In this document: positions 10,625-23,286 of the stretch, one piece after another
Position numbering within the stretch: the first letter of the stretch is position 1
Layout: every line of letters begins with the position of its first letter
Assembly (NCBI GenBank): GCA_964036665.1
Contig: OZ038529.1
Coordinates: forward strand, 25,740,060 to 25,804,059
DNA length: 64,000 nt
Direction of reading: 5' to 3'
DNA from: Gordius sp. MW1
Taxonomy: Eukaryota > Nematomorpha > Gordioida > Gordea > Gordiidae
Notes under the pieces: generated by a model
The model's input: only the letters and a program-made list of their open reading frames with translations
Databases searched by the model: none
Told to the model about the DNA's origin: nothing
Made by a program: the position numbers and the translations under genes

Positions 10625-11249
10625 TAGAGGTGGGCGCGGGCCGTGAAATTACGCGTGTCGTGAAGAAATTGTAAATTATTAGGCGTGACTGGGCGTGACG
10701 GGCCTTTCCAAAATTTTCCCCGTGCGTGAGTGAGCGTGAACACAAATTTCCATAAATCACGGAAATTTTAATTTTTAAAATTGTTTTTTATTAATATAAC
10801 TTTGCAGATTTATAATTTTAAAAAAATATATATTATTTATTATTTAATTTAATATCTTTCGCATTTTATAAACAACATCCGAGTGAACCTATTTTTACTT
10901 TTGCTAGCTTTTTCTTTTAAAATTTATATGTTCAAATTCAAATCAAATTTATCAACAAGCTTATTTACATGTATATAGTGATCTTCTCTCAAGTATTTTA
11001 TTATTATATATATTATTTTACAATGAAAATGTAATTCTTCGCATTAAATTATAAATTTTAGTATTTACAAATGTCATTGAAAGTTTTTACTAAATGCTTT
11101 AATGTAATGTATGAGTAGTGAAGGAGTAGAATTTATAATATTATATTAATATATAATAATTATTTCTTTATTAACAATTAAACTCAAAGATCTAGAGTAT
11201 AGACCCAACAAAATACAACAACCAATGAAAAAAATAAATCAATGGAAAT

Positions 11250-11819
11250 ATGGTAATACATAAATTTAAATATGTTTTATTTTCATTTATCTTTATTATT
11301 TATAGTAATCATATACAAAGCAGTGGTGAAGGAGATAATAATGTTAATAATAATATTAATAATGAAATAATTGAGATGTACATGATTTCAAAATCAGAGA
11401 TGTTAACTAAAATAAGAAGGAAAGACATGAATATTGAAATTAAAGCTCCAGAAAACAGAAAAAGCAAGATATGGGATATTTTCTTAACAATTTTTTATAA
11501 AGGTAACTTACAAAATTTTGAAAAATGTACAAGTTGCCAAAACGTGATGTCATATAAATGTAAAACAGGTACTGCCAGCTTATTAAGACATAAATGTGTC
11601 ATAAAAAATACAAAAAAACATTCTGATCAGACAATGTATAATATATTTAAAAGACAAATGTCAGATAAATCAAAAGCAGTTTTACAAAAAAATCAGTTAT
11701 ATTTTATATGTAAAGATCTACGACCTTTAAATGCTACAGAAAGTGAAGGATTTTATAAGCTTGGCCAAGAGTGTTGGTGTTACATATGGACAACAAAATA
11801 TAAAAGATATACTTGTTAG
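11250..11819 (+). pseudogene. hAT transposase N-terminal part (BED finger)
   Basis: A 189-codon open frame. It starts with a hydrophobic leader-like run that is probably chance. Residues about 73-118 form a BED-type zinc finger with W near its start, C-x2-C, then a helix ending L-x2-H-x-C. Such a finger binds the transposon ends. The frame stops at 11817-11819 and transposase homology goes on in other frames. The first methionine may not be the true start. Confidence 0.72.
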
Positions 11820-12328
11820 TAGAAAAACTCTTATGAATACAGTAGCTCCAAAAATATATGAAGAAATTAAAATTAAGATAAAAGCTTGATCAAAAACAAT
11901 TACTTGTTCATAACCACCGACTCTTGGACAGATGAGTATAAAAATCGTAGTTTTTTAACTATTACTGGGCAGTTATCAATAAGGATTTTGAATTAAAATC
12001 ATTTTTTTTGGCTACAAGGGTAATGGATGAAAAAAAACAGGAGTTAATATCAAAATTATAGTAAATTCAATTTTGGAAGAATACACAGACATAGAAAATT
12101 ATTTAAGTGAATGTATGGTGGTAACTGATAACGGGGCAAACCTAATATGTGCATTTAAAGATGATGAAAGGCTACCCTGCATATGCCATATATTAAACAA
12201 CATTATGCTTACATTTTTGATAATTGTTTACATGAAATAGCTGTAAATATAAATGGTGTGAAAAAAATAGTACAGTATTTAAGCAATCAACAGCTAACAG
12301 CAAACTAGGCTATACTCTTAAACAAGAT
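11820..12328 (+). pseudogene. hAT transposase middle part, out of frame
   Basis: Translated pieces resemble the hAT catalytic core: a TTDSWTD-type motif with R-S-F near 11915-11960, and VVTDNGAN followed by C-x-C-H-x-L-N near 12120-12200. These occur in different frames with stops between them, so the gene is dead here. Confidence 0.6.
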
Positions 12329-13119
12329 GTGATAACTAGATGGAACTCTGTATATATCATGATACAGAGTTTCTTAAAATTATATTCCGATATTCAGGTG
12401 TACTTGCTTAGCAAGCAAGAATTAAATCGACTAGCCACTGTTGATATTACCATCTTACGGCAGTTAGAATTTTTTTTATCAATATTTAAAGAATGCTCGG
12501 AAAATCTGAGTGCCGATTCTCATCCCACAATAAATGAAGTTTATCTGTGGAGACAAAAATTATATTAAAGTTTTGTCAACCCTCTGAAGGGTATACAACA
12601 ATAATAGAAGCCTTAAAAATCAGGACTGGATGTCTTTTAAAAGAAAGATTCATCATGCAGCCCCTACATAAAGTAGGCTTAATTTTGGATCCCAATTTCA
12701 AAAGCCTTAAGTTTTTATCAGAAGAAGAAAAAAACGATATATATAAAACTACCATAAAAATGCTAAATGTCATAAAATATAATATGAATAAGTCAATGCC
12801 AAAACCAACTATTAGCTGTCATAATTCGTCCTACACTCACAAAAAACCTAATATTCTAAATGAAACATTTAGAGAATTTCTAGATGATACTGATGAACCC
12901 TCACCATCTATTAAAGAAAGCTGCGAGGATGAACTTAAAAGATTCATCGCTCAAAAGACAAATAATAATGATAGTATTTTGAAGTTTTGGAAGCATGAAA
13001 ATTCGTTTCCTTTTTTGAACAAATTAGCGAGTAAAATTTTCGCCCCTGCAAGTTCGGCATCTAGTGAAAGATTGTTTTCTGAGCCAATCGCTTACTGGAG
13101 GAAAGGCGTACTCAGTTAA
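12329..13119 (+). pseudogene. hAT transposase C-terminal part
   Basis: Two overlapping open frames (12329-12568 and 12547-13119). The first has WNS-x-Y, the usual hAT motif after the insertion domain. The second ends in the dimerisation domain with FWK, FPFLNKLA, and PASSASSERLFS near residues 170-181. A stop follows 8 residues after the R-K-G stretch, close to the usual end of the family. Confidence 0.8.
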
Positions 13120-13430
13120 AATCAAAAAACATGGATATTATTCTTTTTTTAAATAAAAATTTCGATTTATAAATTGTATTTATTTTTTGTTATGGAATTA
13201 TAGAAATAAATTCAAAAAAGTGTATAATTTTATAGGTTATCAATTTTGAAAAATTTAAAAACACCGTGAATTTTCGGGCGTGACGTGCGTGAATCAAAAT
13301 ATTGCCTTTCGTGAGCGGGCGGGTCGGGTCAAAAATTTTTTAGCGGTAGGCGTGAGTGGGCGTGAATTTTTTTAATACCACCGTGAGTGGGCGGGCCGTG
13401 AATAAAAAATTAGGCCCGCGCCCACCTCTA

Positions 13431-13649
13431 TTTTGAAAAAGAATAAAATTTATGGGTTCTTAAGTAATTATATAGTTATGTATTGTAACGTATATATACT
13501 ACATACATAGAATTACATAAATAAACACATGTTAATTTGAATAAAAACTTTGTTATCACAAATGGCGACTAAGATAAGACGATATATATAATGCATGCAT
13601 AACATTATTTAAGCTAATGAAAACAGTATTTTATCCAGGTCAAAATTCA
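13431..13649. other. No gene seen
   Basis: Short AT-rich spacer between the hAT element and the gypsy-3 remnant. Confidence 0.4.
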
Positions 13650-14268
13650 TTTAAATGAAACGGTTAGAAGGAGAACCAATAATGGTATTTGCTCAAAGAT
13701 TAAAATAATTGGTTAGAATATCCAATTTTAAAGGTATTATGGACGAAAGGCTCAGAGACCAATTTATTGTTGGTTGTCTGTTAACAAAGTTGGATATTGA
13801 ATTAGGTACGCATTACCCCTCTCTATGAATTCAGATGGCACAAGTATAACCTTAAAACAAGTCTTAGTAATTGAATTGTAAATAGCCGGACAGGAGGTAA
13901 ACCACGATTAACAAAGCACAAAATAACTATACAAGGATTTTTGTTAAAAATCAGACACGACTCAACAACAACTCTTTGTTATCGCGGAAGGTTACATTTA
14001 TATGCAAATTGTCCAGCAATCAAAGCCACATGTATTGCAAGAAATAGGACATTTGCAAGGGCTTATAAAATTACCTATTTATAATATCCAGGGTGGAGAT
14101 GGATATGGAAGTTTAGATGACAATTAGATGAATCAAGTTAAAAGAGTAGGGAAATAGAGCAACTATAATGGCACGTTTGAATGATATTTCATATTGTCTT
14201 AAATATCACAAGGGGGCGCAGGTTTCAGTCATTAACAACAAGAAATGGAACCAGGTCGGCAGTCCAAA

Positions 14269-15306
14269 GTTAAGACCAGGGTTTCTTTCAGAAAAAATGC
14301 TCCGGGGGGTATTTTCAACTTCCGGGGGGGGGGGTAAAGAATTTTTTAATTGCTAAACCATTTTGTATAATATTTACTGATTTTTATTGGTGATATAAGT
14401 GATATATAAATAGATACATACATTAATTACCAGCATTTTTATCATAAGAAAAAGAAGAGACAGTTTTCCCCACTCCAGCAGAATTACAATTTTTATCTTG
14501 ACCTAAAACATGAAAATATATATAATACTTCTATATTAAAACCAAAATCTTTCTTGCCTCTTTCAGAGTTGATGTAAATTTCACTGCTGGAAGCAGAATA
14601 ATATCTGCCTTTAACTTATATATATTTAAAATATCTAATGCTTAAAAATAATAACCATAATTTCCCATAGTAAGAGATAAAACAAGAGTTTTTTTTAATT
14701 CAGTCTCAACTTTACCTAGCACAAACAAACATATTCATGTCTTATTTTATATAAACACAAATACCCATACATAATTAAAATTATTCAAAATTAAATCATA
14801 TTTACCATCTTTTTTATTAGGCTTTTCCTTTTTACTAAAGTAGTGTAAAAGAGTACTTTTATATTTAACAGACATCTGCAATTCAAAATAAGCATATTAT
14901 ATCAATAAAAAACAAACAATAGAATCTATTATTAATAATAATTCTTTTTAAGTTTATAAGTAAGATAGTGATTTAATAATTCTAAAAGCATATATTTATG
15001 TTTATTTACCTATTGATATTTTTTAATTTAAGATAATTTGTAACTTTTAAGATTATAAATTAGGGTTCACAGATGTTAAAAAATGATGTCTATGAATGAT
15101 TTCCACCTGATTTGTAAAAAAAAATTAATTTCGCAAAATTTTATATTTTTTTATTGACAAATTAAAATAATTTATTGAATTTCAATTTTAGCCTATTAAT
15201 ATAATTTATGACTTCATGATGGAACTTGAGTTCATGCTTCCTTCAATCAAAACTCTCCGGGGGGGGGTATTTGAAATTTTCCCCTGAAAGAAACCCTGGT
15301 TAAGAC
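14269..15306. mobile_element. Non-autonomous hAT MITE with 8-bp target duplication
   Basis: Element 14277-15298 (1022 bp). Terminal inverted repeat CAGGGTTTCTTTCAG is perfect at both ends, followed by G-run-rich subterminal sequence on each side. Flanked by GTTAAGAC at 14269-14276 and 15299-15306. CAGGG ends and an 8-bp duplication are the hAT signature. The interior is AT-rich and non-coding. It sits inside gypsy-3, so it is the younger insertion. Confidence 0.92.
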
Positions 15307-15579
15307 GAACTAATAATTTAATCGTATAGGTTCTAAAGACGCTAGATGCTATGGAAGAGGTGAGGGTTAAAGTGGAAGTTGGAGAAGAGGTTAATTTACC
15401 CGCAATTGTCACTAAATGTATTAACCTACCGTTATTTAAGTTACCTGCATTTTAGAATACGGTTTGGGGATTCCAAAATGTGTAAGGAAAAAATCTACAA
15501 CGAGGTTAACACAATTCATAGCAAGTTAAATAATTTAATTAAAGAATTTGCAGAGATTTTTGATAACAGTCATGAATAA

Positions 15580-16330
15580 ATTAACAGAAATCCAGTTCAT
15601 CTAAATGTAAAAATAGATGCAACAGGTAAAATAATGCCCGCCCATCGTGTTCCCTTTCCCTTAAAAAACCGATTGAGATGGAGAAAAGTTTGGTTGCGGC
15701 TAACATAATCGAGAAGGTGAACCTTACAAAAACAAGAATTAAATGGGTTACACCAACTGTAAATATGAGAAAATAAAATTTTTGGAAATTCAAAAATACT
15801 TTAGATCCATATTTAATAGGGACTACCATAAATTGCCTACCTTCAAAGATATTGCTTCGAAATTGGTTAATTGGAATTACGACAAATCATCTGAAAAACG
15901 CATGTCTTCTAATGAAGATTCATGAATTCCCAAAAATATCTTATCATAAGCACACACGTGAGTAATTTTTAATATAAAGGTATGTCTTTTGTGTTGGCTT
16001 CGGCAGCCATAATATTCCAAAGATAAATGGATTTTTTGCTAAGTGATTGTAAAAAGATCGTTTAGATGATGTTATAATAACGGATGATGATGATGACGAA
16101 CTACAAAATTCGACTGCTGTATTAAGAAAATTTAAGGCGGCCGAGTTAAGAGCTAAGCTGGACAAAGTTAAATTTAAAAGAATCAATACAGTTCTTAGGA
16201 CATCAGATAGATAAAAATGGAATACACCCGACGGCAGATAAAGTGAAAGCAATTAGAGAGCACCAACAGCAAAAACCATTCATGAATTAGGAGCCGTTTG
16301 GATTTTCTAAAATATCATGAAAAATTCATA
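15580..16330 (+). pseudogene. gypsy-3 reverse transcriptase remnant
   Basis: Contains the AHRVPFPLKN motif (about 15638-15670), then in a shifted frame KPIEMEK, IIEKV and KWVTPTVNMRK, all shared with gypsy RTs. The catalytic centre is destroyed. A deletion seems to have removed part of the palm; homology resumes near 15975 with a degraded LPFGL/FQR region. Confidence 0.68.
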
Positions 16331-16379
16331 CTGAGTCTTCATGGTTTATGTTGACCTTTACATTGCTTAATTAGTTAAA

Positions 16380-17440
16380 AATGACACTGAACCTAGACTT
16401 TGTTAAAACAAGCAGTATTTGATAAAATAAAAAGAGTATCGTCACGAGAAGATACTTTGACACCTTATTCACCTAAAATACCAATTATTCTAGAATGTGA
16501 TGCTTTCAATGAAGGGTTAGGGGCGGTCTTATTACACAAACTTTCTAATGGCCAAGAAAAACCCATTGCATATGCGCCAAGGACACTTTTGAGTGCGGAG
16601 AAAAATTATGCGACCATTGACAGTAAGGCTAAAGCTTTGATATTTGGAATCGAAAAATTTATCCTTGGGTAAGTTTATCTTACGTAACCATCACAAACCA
16701 TTAGAAAGATTGTTCGGGGATAATCATAACTTATCGCACATCTGTAACAATCGATTAATTAAAAGGACGTGGAAAGTGTCAGCCTTAGATTATAATTTAG
16801 AATAGAAACCAAAGAAAAATAATCAATTGGCCTATGGGTTATCAAGATCAGTAGTACAAGAGACAGGAATATTCAACAACGAAGATGTAAGATCCATAAC
16901 TTTTGAAAATTTAAAGATTAAGGAAAAAACGTCAGCTAATAAGACTCAGACTCGTAAAGTTTTAACTCTTAAGAAACATTTAGTACAATTCAAACAAGGC
17001 TGGAGATTAAACAGGAATCTTCTCACAAGTGAATTAATTCCGTACTATTAAAAAAAATATGGACAAGGATATCTTACAATGAAACGGACACATCGTTTCC
17101 CAATAGTCTTCGCATGACTATACTGAAATTAATACACATAGGACATCCGGGCATAAATTCAATGAAATCCATAAGTAGATAATATGTATGGTGGCTTAAC
17201 ATGGATCATGATATCGACACTTTCGTTAAACAATGTGTTAGCTGCACACGTCATCGAATTAATATCGCTGTAGTACCCTTATATTCTTGGAATGGTAGTG
17301 ATACTACTTGGGAAAGATTACACATTGATTTGGCTGGCCCGATGGATGGTCGTTACTGGTTGGTGGGGGTGGATTCTAATTCAAAATGGATTGAAGTGGA
17401 CCTTATAAACCAAACTTTTTCCAATATAATAGTGTTATGT
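16380..17440 (+). pseudogene. gypsy-3 RNase H and integrase remnant
   Basis: 16400-16672 encodes RNase H sequence with ILECDAF, GLGAVL, IAYAPRTL and TIDSKAKAL. After frameshifts the integrase zinc region (IGHPG near 17145, C-x2-C near 17230) and part of the core (HIDLAG, YWLVGVDS, KWIEV) follow at 17201-17440. The second catalytic Asp and the Glu are missing because the copy is cut off. Confidence 0.75.
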
Positions 17441-18062
17441 TGGACCGCGTCATTTTAGACTAGCGCTATAAAATGAGTAAACCGACTTAGTACTATCACA
17501 GTTATAATGGTCCATCGTGAGATACGTTTCTCTAGTGTAAGGTCCCTATTTTTTCTAATTCCCTCTTCCATGATCCTAAACTTTAGAGAAATTTACTATG
17601 GGGTGAGCCTCTTGATTTATAGAACCTTTTGTACTATTTGTTTCTTTTAACATAAAATAGCAACACTATGGATAAGAAATGTTTATTTGATTTTATTATT
17701 ATATATTGCCTAACCTATGGCTTGAATACCTCGCTACGAGTTGTAATGTAGGCATCATTATGATTAGCATACAGTTCGGTTGTTAGTTTTACAATAATAA
17801 TTTCATAAATTTATTTAAATTCTGAGTTAAAATAGGGATACTGGGGCACCTGGGATTAATTTTAATTTTTAATCATTTAAAAAATTATTATAAAAAATAA
17901 ATTAAAATTGAAGTGTACGTTTAAGCCATGAAATATAAGTTAAAAAATATTAGACAACACATTTTTATAAAAAACAGGGGCTGGCAGGCACTTTAAGGAG
18001 ATAGGAAAATTAAAAATATAAAGCTTATTGGTTATTTTAAAATAATATGTATTCTGATTAAT
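17441..18062. other. No gene seen
   Basis: AT-rich spacer after the truncated integrase; no recognised element. Confidence 0.4.
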
Positions 18063-20052
18063 AACACTGTCGTGTACCCATACACGAAGAATGAAATTAG
18101 CGTATCCAGAGATACGATGATGAAGATGTCTTCCCACACACCCCCCCCCCCTCATCTCATCTTATTCAAAAATTAAAGTTAAGAGTTCAACACGCGGTAC
18201 AATCTTTTGATCTTACACGTTGTACACTCATAGCGTAGACCATTATTCTTTTACATTTAATTTCTAGTACGCGTATACCCCCCCCCCCGACGCGCTGATA
18301 CGTATTTGTTATTTTTCTTACGCGTGAGTGATTTTCGATATACGCATCTTATCGTATGCGATTTTGACATTGCGATCTTTTAATTATTATATATTTTCTT
18401 GGTTGTGATTATATTAATGCCATGTAATAAAGACAGTTGAGAAATATTTCTGCGTACGCGCGTGAGCCTGTTCGCGGCCCGGCCATCCCCCAATAATTTA
18501 TCGTTTTACGGCCCAATTTTCCTTTAAGTTCCCCCAATTCTTTTCCTTTTAAAAGTCGAAGACTTAATGTATTTTCGATAGAGTTCTAAGAGCTCAGTGC
18601 AACTATCAAGGCGGCGTTATTAACATTATAAATTTCAAACATCTGGCATCGAATACCAACTCTGGCCTTTGCTCACACGACGACTGATATATGTAAAAAT
18701 CAGAGATAAAAAGGCAACGTCATGACTAACGGATTTTTCTTCCAGCTCTGTGACTCACCTAGCAACAGCCTTGACAAAACTTATAATTAATATAGATTGT
18801 AAACTGCTATCTTGAAAATTATCCTTTCTTGCCCACGAGCAGACTGTCAAATACTAGTCAAAGAAACTGCGGGGGGGGGGGGAATTTTAATATTGGTTAA
18901 CAATATAATTTTCATATAATAAATATATGTAAATAAATCAAGTGTATAATTCTGTCTTACAATAATATTTTAGCGGATTAAGAATTTAGGCCTTGAGAAT
19001 TAGTTAGGGATGATTCTGCATAATTGATATTTTGAATAAAATCAGTTTCGGGATCTTCATTCGTTCGAAGAATTCCGCCATATGTTCTCAGACATATTGG
19101 AATTTCCACTGAATTATGTTTGCGGTTTAAATTTGGTAGCCAATTGTTCGAAGGAATTGTTTTCTTCCTCCGTCTCCCAATATTTCCGAATCATGGATTG
19201 GTTCGATTGTTTTAGTAGAATAATCTTATCCGATATCCCTGCGCTGTGACGGTTGTTCATGGCAAACGGGATTGGAATAATTTTATTCAATATCCCTGCA
19301 CTGTGACGATTTTTCATGGCAAACGGGATGTTCCTGGAATAATTTTATCCGAATAATTTTATCCATTCCATTCAGAAGAAGGGGGGGGGGCGGCAATTTG
19401 AATTCCAAATTAATTTTTCTGTATAAATTATTTCCTTTTTCGTTTTGTAGAATAATTCCTGGTTTCCTCCATCGGGCGTGAGTAGAATATCTGACACCAA
19501 ATATCGTATTCGTGCGAAAAGGAATACGATTTAAATAAGAAGGTCCAGAAGGGAAGAGTTATTAGGAATTAATTGGGGGAACTTAAAGAAAAATTGGGCC
19601 GTAAAACGATAAATTATTGGGGGATGGCCGGGCCGCGAACAGGCTCACGCGCGTACGCAGAAATATTTCTCAACTGTCTTTATTACATGGCATTAATATA
19701 ATCACAACCAAGAAAATATATAATAATTAAAAGATCGCAATGTCAAAATCGCATACGATAAGATGCGTATATCGAAAATCACTCACGCGTAAGAAAAATA
19801 ACAAATACGTATCAGCGCGTCGGGGGGGGGGGGGTATACGCGTACTAGAAATTAAATGTAAAAGAATAATGGTCTACGCTATGAGTGTACAACGTGTAAG
19901 ATCAAAAGATTGTACCGCGTGTTGAACTCTTAACTTTAATTTTTGAATAAGATGAGATGAGGGGGGGGGGGGGGTGTGTGGGAAGACATCTTCATCATCG
20001 TATCTCTGGATACGCTAATTTCATTCTTCGTGTATGGGTACACGACAAACAC
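18063..20052. mobile_element. Long-terminal-inverted-repeat element with 5-bp target duplication
   Basis: Left arm 18068-18539 and right arm 19571-20047 are almost perfect reverse complements over about 470 bp, differing mainly in the length of two C/G runs. Both ends begin TGTCGTGTACCC. The flanks AACAC at 18063-18067 and 20048-20052 form a direct duplication. The 1-kb centre has no transposase; it holds a two-copy direct repeat at about 19225-19330 and a G-run. The TGTCG end fits the TGTNR rule known for Ginger-type elements, but class assignment is only a suggestion. A transcript could fold into a hairpin of roughly 470 bp. Confidence 0.85.
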
Positions 20053-21647
20053 TTACAATTATTTTATCGGAAAAGAAACAAGAATAATTTGGGTTAAAAA
20101 TGTAAAAGAGTTTTCCCAATCGGGCTCGAGAGGATTTCTGCATCTTGGATGCTACTAAAATGATTGAGCTTTTTAAATTATATTTTAAAGCTTTTTTAAC
20201 TGTAAAGCAAATAATTTTAATGTTGAATTGAAACATATGATATCCATCGTTGCAAAATAATTTAATTTTTAACAAATCATTTATCAAAATTTATAGCAAT
20301 TAAATTATTGTATGCTACGAGATAATTTAGATTCTGAATTTACAATTTGTTTACAAAATTACAAGGGCTTAATAACTTTATTTTTCAAGCTTGGATTGAG
20401 CTCAGCCCAATAAAAAAACAATTGATTTCTAAATCGCCTAAACAGGTGTTATTAATATATTTAGAATCTTAAATGTTAATCTACACCTATCATAGGTATT
20501 AAATGGTGTCAGGTTGAAAAGGGGAAACAATTGAAAAAGAATTTTATAGAGGAAATTCATGTTAATTTAAAAACGGGCATTTTCATCGAAATAATTTGTT
20601 TTTTTCACGGTTCAACAAGAAAAATCAATCGGCAAACTGTTAGCAGATCCTGGTTAGTGTTTTTTCACAATAAACACAAATATGTTTTTAGTTTTTTACC
20701 TATACGTCAAGTTTTTTAAATATTCGCTGGTCGCCAAAAACAGCGATTTTAGCGTTTTTCAAATGTGAATCTTGCAAACTAACAAGTTATGGCGGTTTGT
20801 AATACCTCACTAGCGCCCCAGCCTCTATTAAGCTCTTGGTCAGCCTTTATACTAGCCTCTTATCCACACCAACAAATTGGAAAAATTCAAAAAAAATCAC
20901 AAAAAATTATAAATCAAGTGATGCGATAAAAGGTTGGTTTTGGGCCTAGAGACGGTTACTAATTTAATACAAGTAAGGCACAAAGAAACATGGTTGGTCA
21001 TTAGCTGGGGACCCGTCAGCATTTATTTTTAGCCAAATAATTTATTTTTTGATGGGAAATTATTTTGCAACAGAAGTTCCAAACGGTTTAAAAGCTGCGA
21101 GCCTAAAATAAAAACGGATTTTGGCATCGACCGAGGTCATATGAATTAAGTTTAAAAGTCATTGTTATTTGAGAAAAAATATAGAGGTAGAAGCGTAGGT
21201 TGACCTCCGGCTGGGGTCAGACAAATTGGGGCGAGCCATGAGATTCACAACAGTAAGCAGTGTAAATAAATTTAAAAAAATTAGCTCACGGAAAAATTAA
21301 ATGTAAGCAAAGGTCATCATTAGTTTTTAGGCAATATAGCCAATTTCGCAAGTATCCGTCATAAAGCAGTTGCAAAAAAATGATAATGGTAATTAGACGG
21401 AGCACAAAAATAATAATAGAATTTAAGCTCGGCGAGGTCAAAAAAATTAAAGCCAATCAGCGGTCAATAGGTAGTCAGTATGCGGGAGCAAAAAGTCTTA
21501 TCTAGTAAGCATAAATTATCATTATAATGAACACAAAGTGGACGGGGCGTGACGTGACTGTATATTTTTCACCTAAAGCGAGCCCATAAATTTCATAACA
21601 ATCAAAAACAAATAAATCATCATATCAAAGCAGCTTAATTTATTAGT
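20053..21647. other. No gene seen
   Basis: AT-rich sequence. Open frames such as 20531-20719 are short and without recognisable motifs. No repeat structure recognised. Confidence 0.4.
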
Positions 21648-22165
21648 AACTAGCTGACCCAGCAAACGTTGTTTTGCTAAAAATACAATTTTCTTTAATA
21701 TAATAAAATTCGAGAAAACTTCAGCCTTGTATGTATGACGTAATTATTGTATATAATGCTATAAATGAAACTGGCCGATGTCCGATATGTTTAAAACGAA
21801 AAGGAATTTTACGATTCTTAAAAAGCTATTTTACCCCTGGCAGCCCTGGGCATCTATGGCTAAATTTTCGCGCGAATCGGGCCGGTAGTTTCAGAGTTTA
21901 GCCCTTTTTTAAAACGTAATGTCCGATATTTTTAAAACTAAAAGGAATTTTAGGATTCTGAAAAAACTATTTTACCCCTGGCCGCCCTGGGCATCTACCC
22001 CTAAATTTTCGCGCGAATCGGGCCGGTAGTTTCAGAATTTAGCCCTTACATACATAACATTTTTATTATACTTTTAAATATCTAATTCAGCCTTGTATGT
22101 ATGACGTCATTATTGTATATGATGTTATAAATGAAACACATACACTTTACTTTATATATATAGAT
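21648..22165 (+). repeat. Dispersed repeat family X, copy 1
   Basis: Begins near CAGCAAACGTTGTTTTGC and contains a 130-140-bp tandem duplication (from about 21778 and about 21910) with the words CCCTGGC-GCCCTGGGCATCTA and TTTCGCGCGAATCGGGCC. A short (TACA)2 seed sits at about 22048. Other copies lie at 52790-52925 (minus) and 59402-60188. Non-coding; class unknown. Confidence 0.8.
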
Positions 22166-23033
22166 ATATGACATTTAACTAGAGCACTAAATAAATCTAC
22201 GTACTTGATTTTCAACATTTTTTGAAAGGTCGTACCAAGTGATTAGTTCTTGCTTCGTATACGAGATCAGTTCATTCAAATAAAGTTGAATACTGAAAAC
22301 ACAAGTCGTATTGTATCCCATAACTTCAATATAGATCACAAAAACATAAATATATATTTTAAATATTCAAAATTGTAATTTTCAAAAGACTATAAGTTTT
22401 CTTTATGCACATTTTATTTATTCGATGAATTTTTGCAGAGTTGTTAAAGTAGCTCAAAGATTCTCGCTGGAACTCGAAACTTTAAAAAGTAAAAATAACT
22501 TTAATAGATACTTTTTAAAATGAGAAACTTTGAACTAAAACTAATTCTTATTTGGCCTAAGTACTACTAAAATATCCTGTCCTTTGTTGGTTTTGAAAAC
22601 CAATATATTTGTATAAAGATTTAAATTTGTACATCAAACTTATTAAATACCTTCTAAAGCAACTCGTTAAATTTGGTCCTATATGTTAGAGATGGCTATT
22701 TCAATATGATTTGTGAAAAATCAATTAATTAATTTTAAAAATTAATGCCTCTTGTAAAATGTTAATTTATGAATAGTAAAGAATGGACAGTTTCAACTTC
22801 GCGGTCACTAATATTAAAAATTTAACAAAAGCTACGCTGAAAATTATGTTGATTGAGGTGAGGGATGGTTAAATATAGATAGGTATATAACAAATCATAT
22901 ATAAATAAAATTTAAAGCTTTATATCCTTTTAAAAATGGATGACAATTTCACAAAAAATACATTATTCAAGATTGACGATTTTTGGGGGTCTAAATTCTC
23001 TGCCCTAACTAAATACTGTCATTTTTTATATAT
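22166..23033. other. No gene seen
   Basis: AT-rich sequence with no recognised feature. Confidence 0.4.
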
Positions 23034-23286
23034 ATTAATTTAATTACCTACGACGGTCCCAAGTCCGTGTGCAAAAAGTGGAGGGTTGGCGTCAGGTCGG
23101 AAACCGGCTATAAAAATCAACTCCAAAATTATGATAGTTTCGAACAAGATTTTACAAAAAAAGGCTAGGGCGTCCTCCACAAACGACGCGCACTGCATAC
23201 CCCGCCCGTGCAATGTGAAAAATACACTAGGGTTACGGCCTAACTCACAACGAAGGCGGTTAAGGAAACTAGTTGTGGAAAGAATG

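Larger units (their letters stand above)
10625..13430 (+). mobile_element. hAT DNA transposon, decayed autonomous copy
   Basis: An element of about 2.8 kb with terminal inverted repeats beginning TAGAGGTGGGCGCGGGCC at 10625 and its complement ending at 13430. Both ends carry many copies of a GGGCGTGA/GTGAGTGGGCG motif (10640-10760 and 13262-13410), the usual pattern of subterminal transposase-binding repeats. The interior encodes a hAT transposase in several frames. The flanks (TGTGTAGC and TTTTGAAA) show no 8-bp duplication, so the target site has decayed or the ends are not from one insertion. Confidence 0.85.
13650..17440 (+). mobile_element. Ty3/gypsy remnant (gypsy-3)
   Basis: Decayed copy of an element related to gypsy-2. 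Gag-like (13660-13880), zinc-knuckle-like and protease-flank sequence (14168-14276) precede pol pieces. A hAT MITE splits it at 14277-15298. Homology ends abruptly inside the integrase core near 17440 and no LTR was found on either side, so both ends are lost. Confidence 0.78.

Noticed and set aside
14269-15306. piggyBac-type element because of TTAA at both borders
   Set aside because: The duplication is the longer GTTAAGAC and the ends start CAGGG, which fits hAT better.
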